From the NCBI GenBank assembly GCA_963978545.1, contig OZ021727.1, positions 13,147,243-13,211,242 of the forward strand: a DNA stretch of 64,000 nucleotides, read 5' to 3'. Below are positions 51,223-63,925 of this stretch, one piece after another. The stretch is from Linyphia triangularis (taxonomy: Eukaryota; Arthropoda; Arachnida; Araneae; Linyphiidae). Every line of letters starts with the position of its first letter. The first letter of the stretch is position 1. The position numbers and the translations under genes are program-made. Below the pieces are notes generated by a model that saw only the letters and a list, made by a program, of their open reading frames with translations, was not told the DNA's origin and searched no databases.

Positions 51223-51627
51223 GAAATTTTTAAACGCTGTGTTAGTACCTAAGATCCAGCTCCTTTCCCCACCACCCTAGTTTATCAACTGATGGAAAAT
51301 CATAAATATGCTTGACACCCATTCCAGTAACTATGATTCTAATCGGAATCAAAACACCCCCTCTCTCTGACACCCCTCTCCCCCCCCCCCCCACCCTCCC
51401 GCTAATTTCCCTGAAATAAGTGTCGTCATTTCGAGCGACTTCCAGGATATTTTTTCCCAAATCCAACCCTCTTCAAAACTGTTATAACATGTCGCCCCAG
51501 GGAACCAGATGATAAAAGTATTAATTCCTATCACCTAAGTCAAAGTTTCTTATTTGACCATTGCACTTACCTAAATAGTTATGAAAGGAAAGCTTCCCTT
51601 ATCCCTTCGTGCCACAATTTCATTTTG

Positions 51628-51816
51628 CATTTGTTGGACGAGGTTGATAGATCAACTTGAATGCTTGGAAAACCACCATTCCATCTGACCCTACTTAGAC
51701 CTGGAATTATGTCAGCATGGGCCAACATTCCTCACCAATAGTACCAGCGACTTGTTGTACCCATTTCAAGACGAATATTGGCTGTGATTAATGCTATAGG
51801 CGGACGAGTTCGTTAA
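51628..51816 (+). pseudogene. Decayed Tc1-family transposase C-terminus
   Basis: In one frame the sequence reads LLDEVDR, a stop, then MSAWANIPHQ, a stop, then YQRLVVPISRRILAVINAI, then GGRVR and a terminal stop at 51,814. Tc1-like transposases end with this layout: L(W)DELDRR, then W..IPQ..IQ.LV.SMPRR..AVI.A.GG. (family knowledge). Two in-frame stops show it is dead. The stop lies 34 bp from the terminal repeat end, as in a normal Tc1 element. The catalytic DDE region is absent; the array joins upstream instead. Confidence 0.8.
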
Positions 51817-51959
51817 AAGAGGGTGTTTTTAATTTTTTGGCCACGCAGTGTATTTTTATATTTTGCTTTTTAAGTAGCACACACTTTTTAAGTAGATAAA
51901 CACAAATGGATATTTTATATTTTGAAGAAAAAAGTAGGGATGGGGATGGATTTGGAATG

Positions 51960-52028
51960 ATCTGCATTTAAGTAATTTTTTGGAATTAATTACCTTTGTC
52001 AAGAGATAGTAAGAGAAGATGGAATGCA

Positions 52029-52097
<69 letters not shown>

Positions 52098-52800
52098 TAA
52101 ATCTGTACTTTAAAAGTTGTATTGGGGAAAGGAAAATCTACTTATTATTTTTCCGTCTTTTATTTCTTTCTTTCTGGAAATTCTTTTATTTTGGAGGGTA
52201 TGGATAAAGTTTGACTAATCGGCATTTAAGTAATTTTTTGGAATTAATTACCTTTGTCAAAACATAATAAGAAAAGGAGGTATGTATTTTTTTTTATTTT
52301 TTTTTTATTTTTTTTACGTTTTACTTTTATATTTTTTTACTGTTTTCCTATATATTGTTTTTCTTGTTTTTATTTATTTATTTTTTTTTATATATATATA
52401 CGTATATATATATAAATCTGTATTTTAAAAATTGAATTGGAGAAATAAGATCAATTTTGATTTTTTTTTTTTTTTTTTTTTTTAATAATTTATTTATTTT
52501 AAGAAACTCTTTTGTTTGGGAGTTTAGGATAGAGTAGGAATTATCTACAGTTAAAAAGTTTTTTTGGAATTGATTAATTTTATAAAAAATGCATTCGCCT
52601 CTTCGATCACTTAATAATAGAAGAGGCGAATGCATTTAAAAAAAAATTATTTACCTAAATCTGTATTTTTAGAGTTACATTGAGGAAAAGAATCAATTTT
52701 TTTGTTGCTTTTTATTTATTTTAAGAAGTAATTTAATTTTGAGGGGTAAGGTTTGAGTGGTAATTATCTGTCTGTTAGTAATTATTTGGAACTAAAAACC
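51960..52800. repeat. T-rich tandem repeats of ~245-280 bp
   Basis: TAAGTAATTTTTTGGAATTA recurs at 51,968 and 52,212, and degenerate forms at 52,553 and 52,780. Between them recur ATAAATCTGTA(C/T)TTTAAAA, a (G/A)A-rich stretch and TTTTATTT. Long T runs (52,029-52,055 and 52,064-52,094) and an AT-alternating patch (52,390-52,413) lie inside. Confidence 0.8.
52587..52637. repeat. Perfect 18-bp-stem hairpin
   Basis: AAATGCATTCGCCTCTTC (52,587-52,604) pairs exactly with 52,620-52,637 around a 15-nt loop. It sits where other copies of the tandem repeat have a simple GGAATGCATTTTT or GGTATGTATTTTT, so it arose within one unit. Confidence 0.93.
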
Positions 52801-54443
52801 ATTATTGCGGACATAGTGTTCTTTGGGAGGATACGGCCACATGGGGGGCGATCTATACTTAAATGGTTCTTGTCTATTCATTACCTTTATGAAGGCTTTT
52901 ACATTTATGTAGAACTCCAACTGTGCTTCCATCAACTCTTCTAACTGTTCATCGTATTTTGGGTTGGATATTATACGGATTTCTGGCTTTGATCTGAAAA
53001 TCCTGTTCCTGCAAAGGGAAGAATTATGAGTTTGATTTTACAAATTTACCAAAGTTCTCCATTACTCTTATTGTGAGAACGCAAGTTTTAGATAAAAAAT
53101 CAAAGCAGTGCGTTTGGATTGGGCTTATTAATTGATCTTCAGAAAGGAAAAGTCATTTGATTAATATTAGTTTGCTTAATGAGCTTGATACCTCTCCCAA
53201 GTCAGTCACACTATCACAACAACATTGTGTCTAATTATTTATATGGTATAAAGTGTTCCTTCTTTAAGTATCAGATTTCACTGTAGTTTAGGGATTGCAT
53301 GGCATCTATTGATGGGATAAAGATAGTCACAGATTAAGCCCTATTGGAACCCTAGACATAAGAGTTAAAATACAAGGGTGTATTGTAAATTATTTATTAA
53401 TTCTTCATTTGAAATTTATTACTAATCAGATATTTTGTTGTAAGTGTATTTCACATCAATCATTTTATTCAAAGTCACATATTATAACGTTATGTAACAA
53501 AAAATTATTTTGCTTAATCACTAACTCCACAACTTCAAATTAAGGTCTTCCATTTCGATTGCCATAACGGAGTATTCACATTAGAACACAGGTTCTGCTC
53601 CAAAATACCATACATTTTTCGATAAGAATTCTATTAAATAACGTCGTATTTAAATTATTATGTAATGTTTATTATTAAAAAATACTTCAATAAAATGATT
53701 ATTACGTTCCTTTAAAAATAAACATAAATGACATTTTACTAAGCCAATAATATTCTTATCAATAACTCTATTCAATTCTCAAGTGCCTATTTACCAATGA
53801 TATTAGATAGCTAATCTTATATATGGTATGTCTTTGACGTTGCAAGCATTTTTTTTTAACCGGATATAGATACCCCAGCCTACATTGAGTCTTTTAATAG
53901 AGTAGAATTGATACATAAATGGTATTTAAAAATTTTAATGCACCGGCCTCACATTGGGAAGACATAAATTGATTCCCTATCATAAGAGGTAAATTATATC
54001 CGAAACCCTTTTCTGTCCTTTATTTAGAAGCAGAATGCACACGACGATGATTGTGAAGTTTTTTTTTTTGTTTTTTTTTTGTTTTTTTTTTACTAAATGG
54101 TGAGAGTTTTCTATGTTTTGTTCTGCATCAAACCCAAATAATCGTGGGAAGTCTTTCTTTGAAAGAACATCTCTCCTATGACACCAAATCCTGCTGTGAG
54201 AATGAGTCGGTATAGTGTTGCCCTCGTGTCAACTTTGTGCAAGGAAATATCAAATACAGCCAAACAAACGAGACCTCTTAATTATAATTATGAAATTTTC
54301 ATTGGATATAATTTTTATTCTATACATATCTATTAAATTCTATTAATACAATTTATTTAATTGAAGTTAGCTTTCTTTCCTGTTATTATTATTCAAGCAT
54401 ATTCTAAAAATTCAGAAGTTGTTGAACGGAATTTTCCGAATTA
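52801..54443. other. AT-rich sequence without a recognised gene
   Basis: No supported coding frame. A T-rich patch with G interruptions lies at 54,059-54,091. Nothing else noticed. Confidence 0.5.
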
Positions 54444-54575
54444 CAGTTAAACGCCTTTAACGCGAAATCACTGAACAAATGCTGAATTGACGAAGCTTAA
54501 ACTTAACGTTAATTTATTCGTTTTATATAAAATCGTATAACATGAAATCAAAACGCATAAAATGAATAACACGGG
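54444..54575. mobile_element. pogo/Tigger-like MITE, copy 2, right end eroded
   Basis: The left end CAGTTAAACGCCTTTAACGC and the interior AATTTATTCGTTT, then AACATGAAATC, match the element at 117-288. The right terminus is degraded; the boundary is approximate. Confidence 0.5.
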
Positions 54576-54883
54576 GGAAAAAAATTGCTCTTCGAACCGC
54601 TTTTTTCAGATGATCTTCAATAATTGTGAGGAAATGTAAAGGTGTCACGAAAACATTCCTAAAGTTGAAATCCTTTGAATCAGGAAAAATGACCTACTAA
54701 TCACATTTCAAGGAAATAGCTTGGAAATAATTTCGGAGCAAATTTAGATGGCGCTTTTTACATAAACTGGTATCCTGCATACAAGAGTAATATTAGACAC
54801 TAAACTCAGTATCATTTGTATGTTGAATCTTGTCAATATGAGTCAAAAGCAGCAATCGTTATCTTTAAAAACGAAGCTAAACA

Positions 54884-55985
<1,102 letters not shown>

Positions 55986-56235
55986 AATATTCAGGTCTTA
56001 TCAGTGTTCTTTATAGGGTAAAGTTCTCGCCATAACTATAAGCTCTACAGACATGTGTTGGGCATCAATTTAAAGGTCTAGTTCTCGTTAAGATTATTAG
56101 GATTACAAATATTTCAAACGTAACTGTTTTAACATTCAACCGTCATATTTCTTCCATAGTAACTGTATGCGAAGTTCATATCTCGGCTTCAAATAAAAGT
56201 ATTGGATTGAAACTTGGATATTTGGTTAAAATTCT
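55986..56235. other. No gene seen
   Basis: Short AT-rich spacer between repeat W and the family Y MITE. Nothing supported. Confidence 0.4.
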
Positions 56236-56386
56236 AAGTAAGGTACGGATTTTGCTTCAAGTAAATTTTCGCCAACAAATGGCAGCCGCGTCCATTTTTC
56301 TTAATAACAAGTGAACTGCTTATGGTTGCCATAATTTGGCGCGGTTTGATGTAAACAATTCTTGGCGCAGAATCCGTACCGTATTT
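56236..56386 (-). mobile_element. MITE, family Y copy 2 (inverted)
   Basis: Reverse complement of 17,338-17,489 over its full length. Ends: AAGTAAGGTACGGATTTTG and, on the minus strand, AAATACGGTACGGATTCTG. The interior holds GGTTGCCATAATTTGG. The open frame at 56,336-56,539 starts in it and has no known domain. Confidence 0.82.
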
Positions 56387-57253
56387 GGAAGTTTTACCCA
56401 AGTTCCAAGTTCAACTGAAATCGCCAACTTTACACCCTGTTCACTAACGGCAACATTTTTGCTTCTAATAAATCTTGAAATTTTTAGAGTTTTTTGTAAC
56501 GTTTCACCAATCGTAAAAGAAGGCGTTTTCAGTCATTAAATTTTACCTTATTGAATATAAACAAATATAAAAGCAAGTATTATAGCAGTCAAATCTGTTT
56601 ACTTTTTGAAAAAGTATCATCTTTGTTTGAATTAATAATATTTAATTTTTACAAAATAACTCCACTTTTGATTGTTACAGAATAATGTACGCTTTGCAAT
56701 AAGATAGTAAGTCCTTTGTTACTTCAACAAAGATATGATTTTCTTTGTTTAAATCAATAGAAAGGACTTAACTTTCACAGTTTCTGAGAGGTTTTCTTTT
56801 TGTCAGAAATGATTCAGACATTTTCCGTTTAAATTATCTTTCAAAGAGGTTTAGTTTATTGAGTGACTAGTACAAAGTTTTATTAATTACAATTCAACTT
56901 CTGGTAAAACTATACAAACTTGTGAAACAAACTTCACAAATATTAGAGAATGCGAAATACCAATGATGTTGGAATTTACAAACAAAACAATTTATTAGCG
57001 TTCCCCATTTTCATAAAAGTTAACCGCAAATGTTGGTTGATATATTTTATGGTTATAATGTTAAATGAAAAACAAAAAAAAGCATCAGCGAATAAAGTAA
57101 TTGTCCCTCGTTTAATCCAATCATTGGAAAGATTCGTTTAACTGAAATCGATTCTTCCTAATTCAATTCTTCTGCATATCCCATAAGTTTCCAGAACTCA
57201 AGCACTCTAGTGTTACATCATCACGCAATAGCAGTTTTGGCTTAATCCTTAGA
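56387..57253. other. AT-rich sequence without a recognised gene
   Basis: A 63-codon frame at 56,950-57,141 is K/N/I-rich with no domain. Nothing else noticed. Confidence 0.45.
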
Positions 57254-57476
57254 TACGTTACACGCTGGATTTGGCGTCATTGGCGATCTTTTCTTTTCAT
57301 GTTATGTTTATTCATTTATGAATTATATGCTTTTTTTTTCATGATATGTTAATGCATTTGCCATTTTCAGGTTATGATTTTCTATGTTTTTGCCTACGTC
57401 AATTCTTGACGACAATCGTAAAACATTATTTCGGCGTTGGCGATATTTTTTAAAATCGCGCCATGCGTGTAACGTA
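57254..57476. mobile_element. 223-bp MITE with TACGTTACACGC ends
   Basis: TACGTTACACGC at 57,254-57,265 and its exact inverse GCGTGTAACGTA at 57,465-57,476. Next to the ends inside are GGATTTGGCGTCATTGGCG and CGGCGTTGGCGATATTTT. No coding capacity. Superfamily unknown. Confidence 0.75.
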
Positions 57477-59043
57477 TACTAGGATTTTACCGCAGTTTTT
57501 CTGATTCAAAATATAAAAAACTTCCTTGAAGGTGAATCGCTCGTATACTGATAATTCTCTAAGGAGTTACTGAAAATAGAAGAAAAAGGAAAAGGCAAAT
57601 TTCGGATCAAATGTCATCAAAACATTACTTTCATGAACTACACAGAGTGAAAGATTACATATCTTAAAAAATTTCCATTTATTGTGCGAGCTTGTAACAT
57701 GTATTTTAAATATTTATTACGGATGAAAATCAAATTCATAAACTGTATTTTACTAAAACTTTTCAACTGCGCATGCATTAGCAGCCCAGTTTCTGTTTTA
57801 AATTGATTTTAGCTAGAAAAATGATTTATTTTCACAAAGTGCTATTGAGTAAAACATAGATTACGAATTTTTATAGACAAAGAAAAGTTTCATTCAAATT
57901 CTATTGATCTTAACTCAGAAATATGAATGGATATAAGATCAAAAACAAATTAATTATATTTAGTTGAGTCATTCTCAAATAACACGCAATACAACAAAAT
58001 GAATCAATAATAAACGTTATGTAAGTACAAAACATCCAAAAATTTCATTAATGGCATACATACGTTTTCATTGTTCAATCACAAATTTTGAAATTACATT
58101 AAAAAACAAAACCATATTTGAAATATTTAAATTCAATATAATAGAAAAATAATTGCTTACATTAAGCGACGAATTCTGAAACCCATTTTCAAACTTGAGA
58201 ATTGACAAGGTAAAAAAATCACACTTATTCAGTTTAAAAACTTGAAGGAAAATGGAATGTTGCCACAAAAATTAAAAATATTGGTTGAAGAATTGGAGAG
58301 GAAAATAATTTCGCCAGCCAAATTTATGACGTCATTCCTGTATGGTTACAATTTTTATAACATCTGCCAATACAATGTGCGTTTAGGCGGGTTATCACAC
58401 TAAAATTTATTCGCTAGAAACAAAAGCTTTTTCAACAGCATTTGGCGATATTAACGGTTCATTTAAATTTTTATCGTTGCCATCATCTTAAAAGAAATTC
58501 TCTAATATTATGGAGGTTAACGTGATGACGTAACAGTCAATTCATTCCAGCATTGATTACTAACACAAGCATTTTGATTGGCTAATAAATTTTGAAAATT
58601 AGAAATTGTTAATAAAGATGAGTTGAGATTGGTCACAAACACTTCACAAACGCTGTCATTCGATACAACCTCACTCCGTGTAACGGTGTGCATAAGGCAA
58701 CCATGAAGGTCCATTTAAGAGTACTCTTATTTACGTTTTACATTTTAAAATGCATTCAATTCATCAAACTCATGCATTCGAAAGATAGAAGAAATATCAA
58801 CTTTGTTTCAATTTGTTGATTCAAATGTTACATTTCAATTGAATAAGTTACCCATCACTAATTATTTCACTTCCTATGGTTAAATTAAATGGGACAATTA
58901 AGAACAGATCAGTTAAATGAAAGTGTTTAAAAAGTCACTAAAGAATTTTACTAATGCTGATTTTAAATTATGTTTTTGTCCAGAAAGTATCTAATTGCTA
59001 AGCGCTTAAAAATTATAGACTACTATTAGATCATTTTTCACTA

Positions 59044-59075
<32 letters not shown>

Positions 59076-59676
59076 ACATTTTTAAATAACTATTTTAAAT
59101 AATTCGTAAACAAAGCTAAGTGTATATAATCCACTGATTTTGAGCACATTTCTACATACTAAAGAAATTTTGTAACTAAAATAATTATTCATAAGTCAGT
59201 CAGTGAAAAAAATGTCAACGATTCTTACTTGCGTTGCTTTTATGCAAACATTACACTTTTTGCACTATTGTGTGGTACAGATAGACACATTCTCTTACGT
59301 TTTAGTCATCTTTAAAAATATTTCAACTACATCTTATAGATATTTTGGCTTAATCATTTAAATATATTAAACTTGAGGGTTTGCTTATATCCCTGATATT
59401 TCACGTACCAAAAATAGCGAACTCTTTCTTATCAAAATGTTTAGAAAAGTGTATCAGCTAACTCAGGAAAAGTTATGAGTAGTTTTAAACTGATTGCAAG
59501 TTTTCACAATGTTGTCTTGAAAAACCTCCAGTACTTTTGTAAGATAATCTTTACGTATTCAGCATCTGGTATAATAACTAATATAATAAAATTTGGGTTT
59601 TAAGAAAAATATATCCATATATTAACAGAAACAAATGAATAATTATTATTTCAGCCAGTTAAAGTTTAATAAAATT
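57477..59676. other. AT-rich sequence without a recognised gene
   Basis: Includes a 26-bp T run near 59,046. Minus-strand frames at 58,068-58,268 and 58,517-58,714 have no recognisable domain; the second sits in a slightly GC-richer patch. Confidence 0.45.
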
Positions 59677-61552
59677 AGGGGTGTGGAACATCGCACAACT
59701 TTGAATTACACTATAATACTAACATGTGGATTTGTGTCATTTACCTTTTGTATATTTTCATTCTTCATTTAGAATAAATGGCCAGTTTGGCGATAATTCT
59801 TGCATGGGTCCTAAAAAAAAAAAAAAAAAATGGTAATTTTGGCGATATATTTTCCGATAATCCTTATATTATCCTTTAATATAAACAAACCTGAGAGAAG
59901 AAGAAAAAACGATCATTAATGAGGGTATGCTCAAGAAAAGAGAACTTTTTGTTGAAAGCATACATTTTTCAACTTTTTACGCCATTAAAACATTTTTACG
60001 AGAATTTCGGAGGTGGGTGGTTTTTAGAACACCTTAAGAGGCAATACCACAGCGATTTTTATCAAAATCGTTAGAGAAGTTTTTTTCCAATCATTGAAAA
60101 ACATGATTTTTTCAAGGCAGCTACCTTATGCGCATGCGCGATTTTAACGAAAACCTTCATGGTAGGTCTCATGGCCGCCATTAACCCTCATACCAAATTT
60201 GAACAACGTAGGTCAATTTGTTCGGGAGTTATGCTAACCACAGACGCACATACACGCACATTTCTTATAGATCACTTTTTTGAAATCAGGAAATTCCAAA
60301 ACGTGGAGAAATGCATAACTTTCATTACCCTATGTAATTGAAAGTAAAAAATGGCTTGAATAGATTTTGTTGTATTTACGAAATTTTTGCTTTTTGCTAA
60401 TGACATTTCATCTAGTTTTAAATCTGATTTTAAAAATAAAAAAAAAAGCCTATAAACACTTCTAAAGCTTTCGATTCGTTAAGTGGAGAGATTTTGCAAG
60501 ATTTCTATGTTTTTGTTCGAAGATATGTTAATGGAGAACAATTAGGCAAAAAGTGGTGTTTAAAAAAATCGCTATTTAAATTCCAGGAGACGTATTCATA
60601 CATCTGAGCTGAAATCTCACTTAGTTTATCTGTTTTTTATTATACATTAGTTATTAATTTTAACAAAACTTAAAGATTTCATTAAAATACGTTCCGGTCA
60701 TTTAGAGAGGCTAGGTAAGAAACCAAATGACACTTTTTTGCATTTTAATATGGATTTCCTACTTATGGTTAAAGAAAACTTCCCTGAAACCATTGAACCC
60801 TTTAAAACCGATAAACTTACACAATTTTATATTAGGGAGAAAGGATTTGACATTTTTTTAAACCTATGATCCTTCAAAACGAGATAAATTTACAGCTCTT
60901 CTAAAGCAGAACCATCAGCGAATTCTCAAAGCACCAACAGCCCATTAAAAATAGCCAAAACTGAAGCTTAAGCAAATAATCACTAAAAAATCAGGTTTGA
61001 AAAGGGCTGTAAATCTAAACGAATTATGCCTGCCATGTTCAGGTATGGTGGAGGTGTAACTGGCATATATCTTTGGCTGCTGGTGATTGTTGTATGAGTC
61101 TGCACAAATATATATAATAAGAAAAAGAACAAAGAGCAAGAAAATATCGAAATCGTTAAAAAAAAATAGTGAAATGTTCTAACTGGTAAAAAAAATAATA
61201 AAAAAATAAATAAAAATCGAGAAACCTTATCGTCAGATGACTTTATAAATTCAATTGTCAGTTAATGCAAGACCTGCAGAGCTGAAAAAACACGAAAGCA
61301 CTACGCAGAAAGCAAACGTATTTTAGTCTACATCGATAACAAGTGGTAGGAAAGAATTTCGTTATTTTTGATCTATTTCCGATTGTTTTATCTTCGATTT
61401 TCGAACAAATTACACAGTGGGCACTTGCAAACAAACTACTTGTTACTAGCAGAGGTCTTAGCTTTTAAATGGGTTAATCAGTTTTCAATATTCGTTTTGC
61501 ATAAAGAGAGAAAAGGGAATCATCACAAAAAATACTGCCCAAAAATAATATA
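59677..61552 (+). repeat. Dispersed repeat W, copy 2, with ~700-bp insertion
   Basis: Matches 54,884-55,985 from GTGTGGAACATCGCACAAC to AACCTTCATGGT (60,162), then again from CTATGATCC (about 60,865) onward. The interval 60,163-60,864 has no counterpart in copy 1. An A run near 59,813-59,829 occupies the place of other AT-rich sequence in copy 1. Confidence 0.8.
60186..60325 (+). repeat. Dispersed repeat Z, copy 2, inside the insertion
   Basis: Matches 21,118-21,240: CATACCAAATTTGAA, TTGTTCGGGAGTTATGCT, TAGATCAC and TTCCAAAACGTGGA. It lies at the left edge of the insertion that interrupts repeat W copy 2. Confidence 0.72.
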
Positions 61553-62463
61553 CATAAAAAAAAAAAAAATAGAATTTATTGCCGGAACATCCAAGAGGAA
61601 ATATTCTATAACCAATGAGTTAACAAGCTCTACAAGTAAAAACTTTAACAGTCCAATTAAAATTGTTTTCTAGAAAATCGCAAAAATCGATAAGATAAAG
61701 AAACTCTTTATTAAACAAAATATGTCACTACGAAAAAGCGAACTAATCCTAAAATTACAGGACATGGTTTCCAAGCAGAAATATTAAACAAATTCGTCAT
61801 TAACGGCTTTTCTAATTATTTTTAAAAACTTAGAAGACATTGTTACCGTGTTTATAATTATTCGGTTTTATTCGGAAATTAAACGGTTATAGGTCCTTAA
61901 TTTGGTTCACGGTTATATATCATTAATTTGGTTTGATATACAATGAGTAAACTATGTTCAGATAAAACTAGTAAACATTCAAAATAAAGTGGAGCGATAT
62001 GTTACTGCAAGCTACTTTTATAATAAAATGCCACTTTCATCGAAATTAAAAAATAACACCCATTTCATATAAACTTTATTTTGTGACTAAATAGGGACTT
62101 AAAGTTTTTTTTTTTTTTTTTTTTTTTAATTAAGCTATGGTACTTAGAATATAATACTAATTATATAAATCAAATGCAAATACTTCCACGCCGAGTGTTC
62201 CATACCCAGCCGCTGTGCATAGAAACACTGCTTTGTTTGGCTCTTAATATCAGAGTTATTAGAGAGAGTAAACTCTTTAAACCAAAAGGCTACTTGGATT
62301 TAGTTGCGCTTGATGGATGGTAGTTTTGCAGTGAAATGATTTCATTGTCCAGAGAATGGAGCTGATACTTTGCAATACATTTTTTTTAATAGTATTTCAT
62401 AATATATTCATATAATTTTTGTTTTGAATTATTTAGATTGGAAAACTTGACTTTTTGGATAAT
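61553..62463. other. AT-rich sequence without a recognised gene
   Basis: Contains a T run at 62,106-62,127 and a slightly GC-richer patch near 62,190-62,330. No supported gene. Confidence 0.45.
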
Positions 62464-62830
62464 TCTAAGGACTTCGGAAGAGTTTATTTAGATTCCACAT
62501 TTAAACCTGATCTTCTCGAACAATACAGAAAGATAATAAATAATTGATTTTGTAGATAGCTGACACATTTACGATTATATAGAATTATAAACGTTTAAAT
62601 GTACTTTAATCTAAGATATTTGTACTGAATAAAATGGTTTTAAAATTCATTATTTATAATCATCTACTTTGCTGATTTTTTATATTCCTCTGCAAGTAAG
62701 TTCTAAAAAAATAAAATGTAGGGACTTTGTAAGAGTTTATTTCGATTCCAGATATAAACCGATCATCTCGAACAATGCAGAAAGATAATAGATAATTGAT
62801 TTTGTAGATAGTTGATACATTTACAAAATT
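62464..62830. repeat. 115-bp direct repeat, 255 bp apart
   Basis: 62,464-62,575 and 62,719-62,830 share GGACTT, then AAGAGTTTATTT, then ATCTTCTCGAACAAT (with small changes), CAGAAAGATAATA and AATTGATTTTGTAGATAG. The sequence between them is not repeated afterwards. Confidence 0.88.
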
Positions 62831-63925
62831 ACGAGAAACATTCCGTTAGATGTTTTGTTACAAAGGAAAAAGAAAAAAAGAAGGGGGGGGGGGACCTATA
62901 ATACGCAAAAACATGTTATATATTTTTAAATTTATTAATATAAAGATTTTCACTTATTAAACAATGGTAATTTTAAAAAAAGTTCTAGCTTTTCTATGTT
63001 TGAGTATATGTAAATGTTTGGTAATGTTTCTTTACTTTGTTTGTATACTTATATTTATACAATTCAACTGTATGACGGAAAGATTCGGTACTGTCTCTAT
63101 TTTAGTTTATTTAGAATATAATATATTCCAAAAAGAATTTTGGTGAAATTTCCTATTTCAATATCTGATTTCTAATTATTTCTGCGGTATATTCAAATAT
63201 AAATGTGAGTACATAAGTGAAAAAATCTTTAGTCATTCATACAGAGAACAGTAGGACGCAATTTCTTATTAACTTCACTAAATTAAAGTTCTATTTTTAA
63301 ATTTTGCCCTACACTCACATAGTAAGATGAACTACTTTTGTTCAGATCATAATACTGATCGAGTCAACTTTTATTTTTTTTTCAGCTACTCGTTTTAAAA
63401 TTAAATTCTGCTTCTTTTTAAGGGAAAAGAAGACCAATTATTATTATTATTATTTTAAAGTTTTTTGTATGGTTGAAAAGGGCTGTTTTTATGAATTGCT
63501 ATTTTTGGAACAATCAAAATTTTTGTTATTTTCAGGGTTGTAAGAATCATGCCTAATTACTTAGCGTTGATGTAAATAATGCTATAAGAACAAGGAGGAG
63601 TGGTGTAAGGGGAATAGAGTTGCCTTTTAAGGAAAGAGACGAAATTCAGTGACTTTCAAAAATTTAGATGAAATATTCATATTCCACTGCTATTTATTTA
63701 GCTAGAATTGAGTATATTCTAAAATTCTAAAGAATTTCTTTTAAAATTTATTTACGGCGATTGATTTTACAAAAAATCTACTTGAAAATAAACTTAAACT
63801 TGTACAAAACTACTAAATTAGCATAAAAACATACTAATGCAACCAACCCTATGACATTTTGTTTTAGATTTAAAAATGCAGAGGTTTTTATTCAGACGCC
63901 ATTCATTTATGTTATGCATTTCTCG
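62831..63925. other. AT-rich sequence without a recognised gene
   Basis: Holds a G11 run near 62,884 and a short TTA run near 63,438. The 60-codon frame at 62,964-63,146 is hydrophobic and low-complexity. Confidence 0.45.

Larger units (their letters stand above)
39004..51600. repeat. Array B: ~13 tandem units of ~800 bp
   Basis: The landmark TTCTTTTGAACxATTCAGAA(G/A)TCAA occurs near 41,390, 42,161, 42,986, 43,797, 44,561, 45,365, 46,245, 47,060, 47,876, 48,655, 49,445, 50,262 and, diverged, 51,212, with two transitional units at 39,500 and 39,978. Spacing is about 770-880 bp. Each unit carries the array A modules plus about 300 bp more, including TACTCAAATGCAATACAAC and CTCTTACAAAAA. Two subtypes exist: B-type units (near 43.0, 44.6, 47.1 and 49.5 kb, with a related form at 50.3 kb) contain an extra TTTCAATTTAG block, giving an approximate A-A-B order of ~2.4 kb. 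C-rich runs such as TTCCACCCCCTTTCC are polymorphic between units. No continuous coding frame. Confidence 0.95.
27168..51850. mobile_element. 24.7-kb block bounded by Tc1-like inverted termini
   Basis: The left end after TA at 27,166 reads AACTGAGTGGCCCAAAAATT, then AGAGACACCC. The right end, on the minus strand after TA (51,851-51,852), reads CACTGCGTGGCCAAAAAATT, then AAAAACACCC. The two match at most positions over about 30 bp and more loosely to about 50 bp. CACTG-type ends next to TA are the hallmark of Tc1/mariner insertions. A decayed Tc1 transposase C-terminus abuts the right end. The interior is two satellite arrays instead of a ~1.5-kb element. A second left terminus at 38,337 gives an alternative 13.5-kb element. 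Whether the block ever moved as a unit is unknown. Confidence 0.6.
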
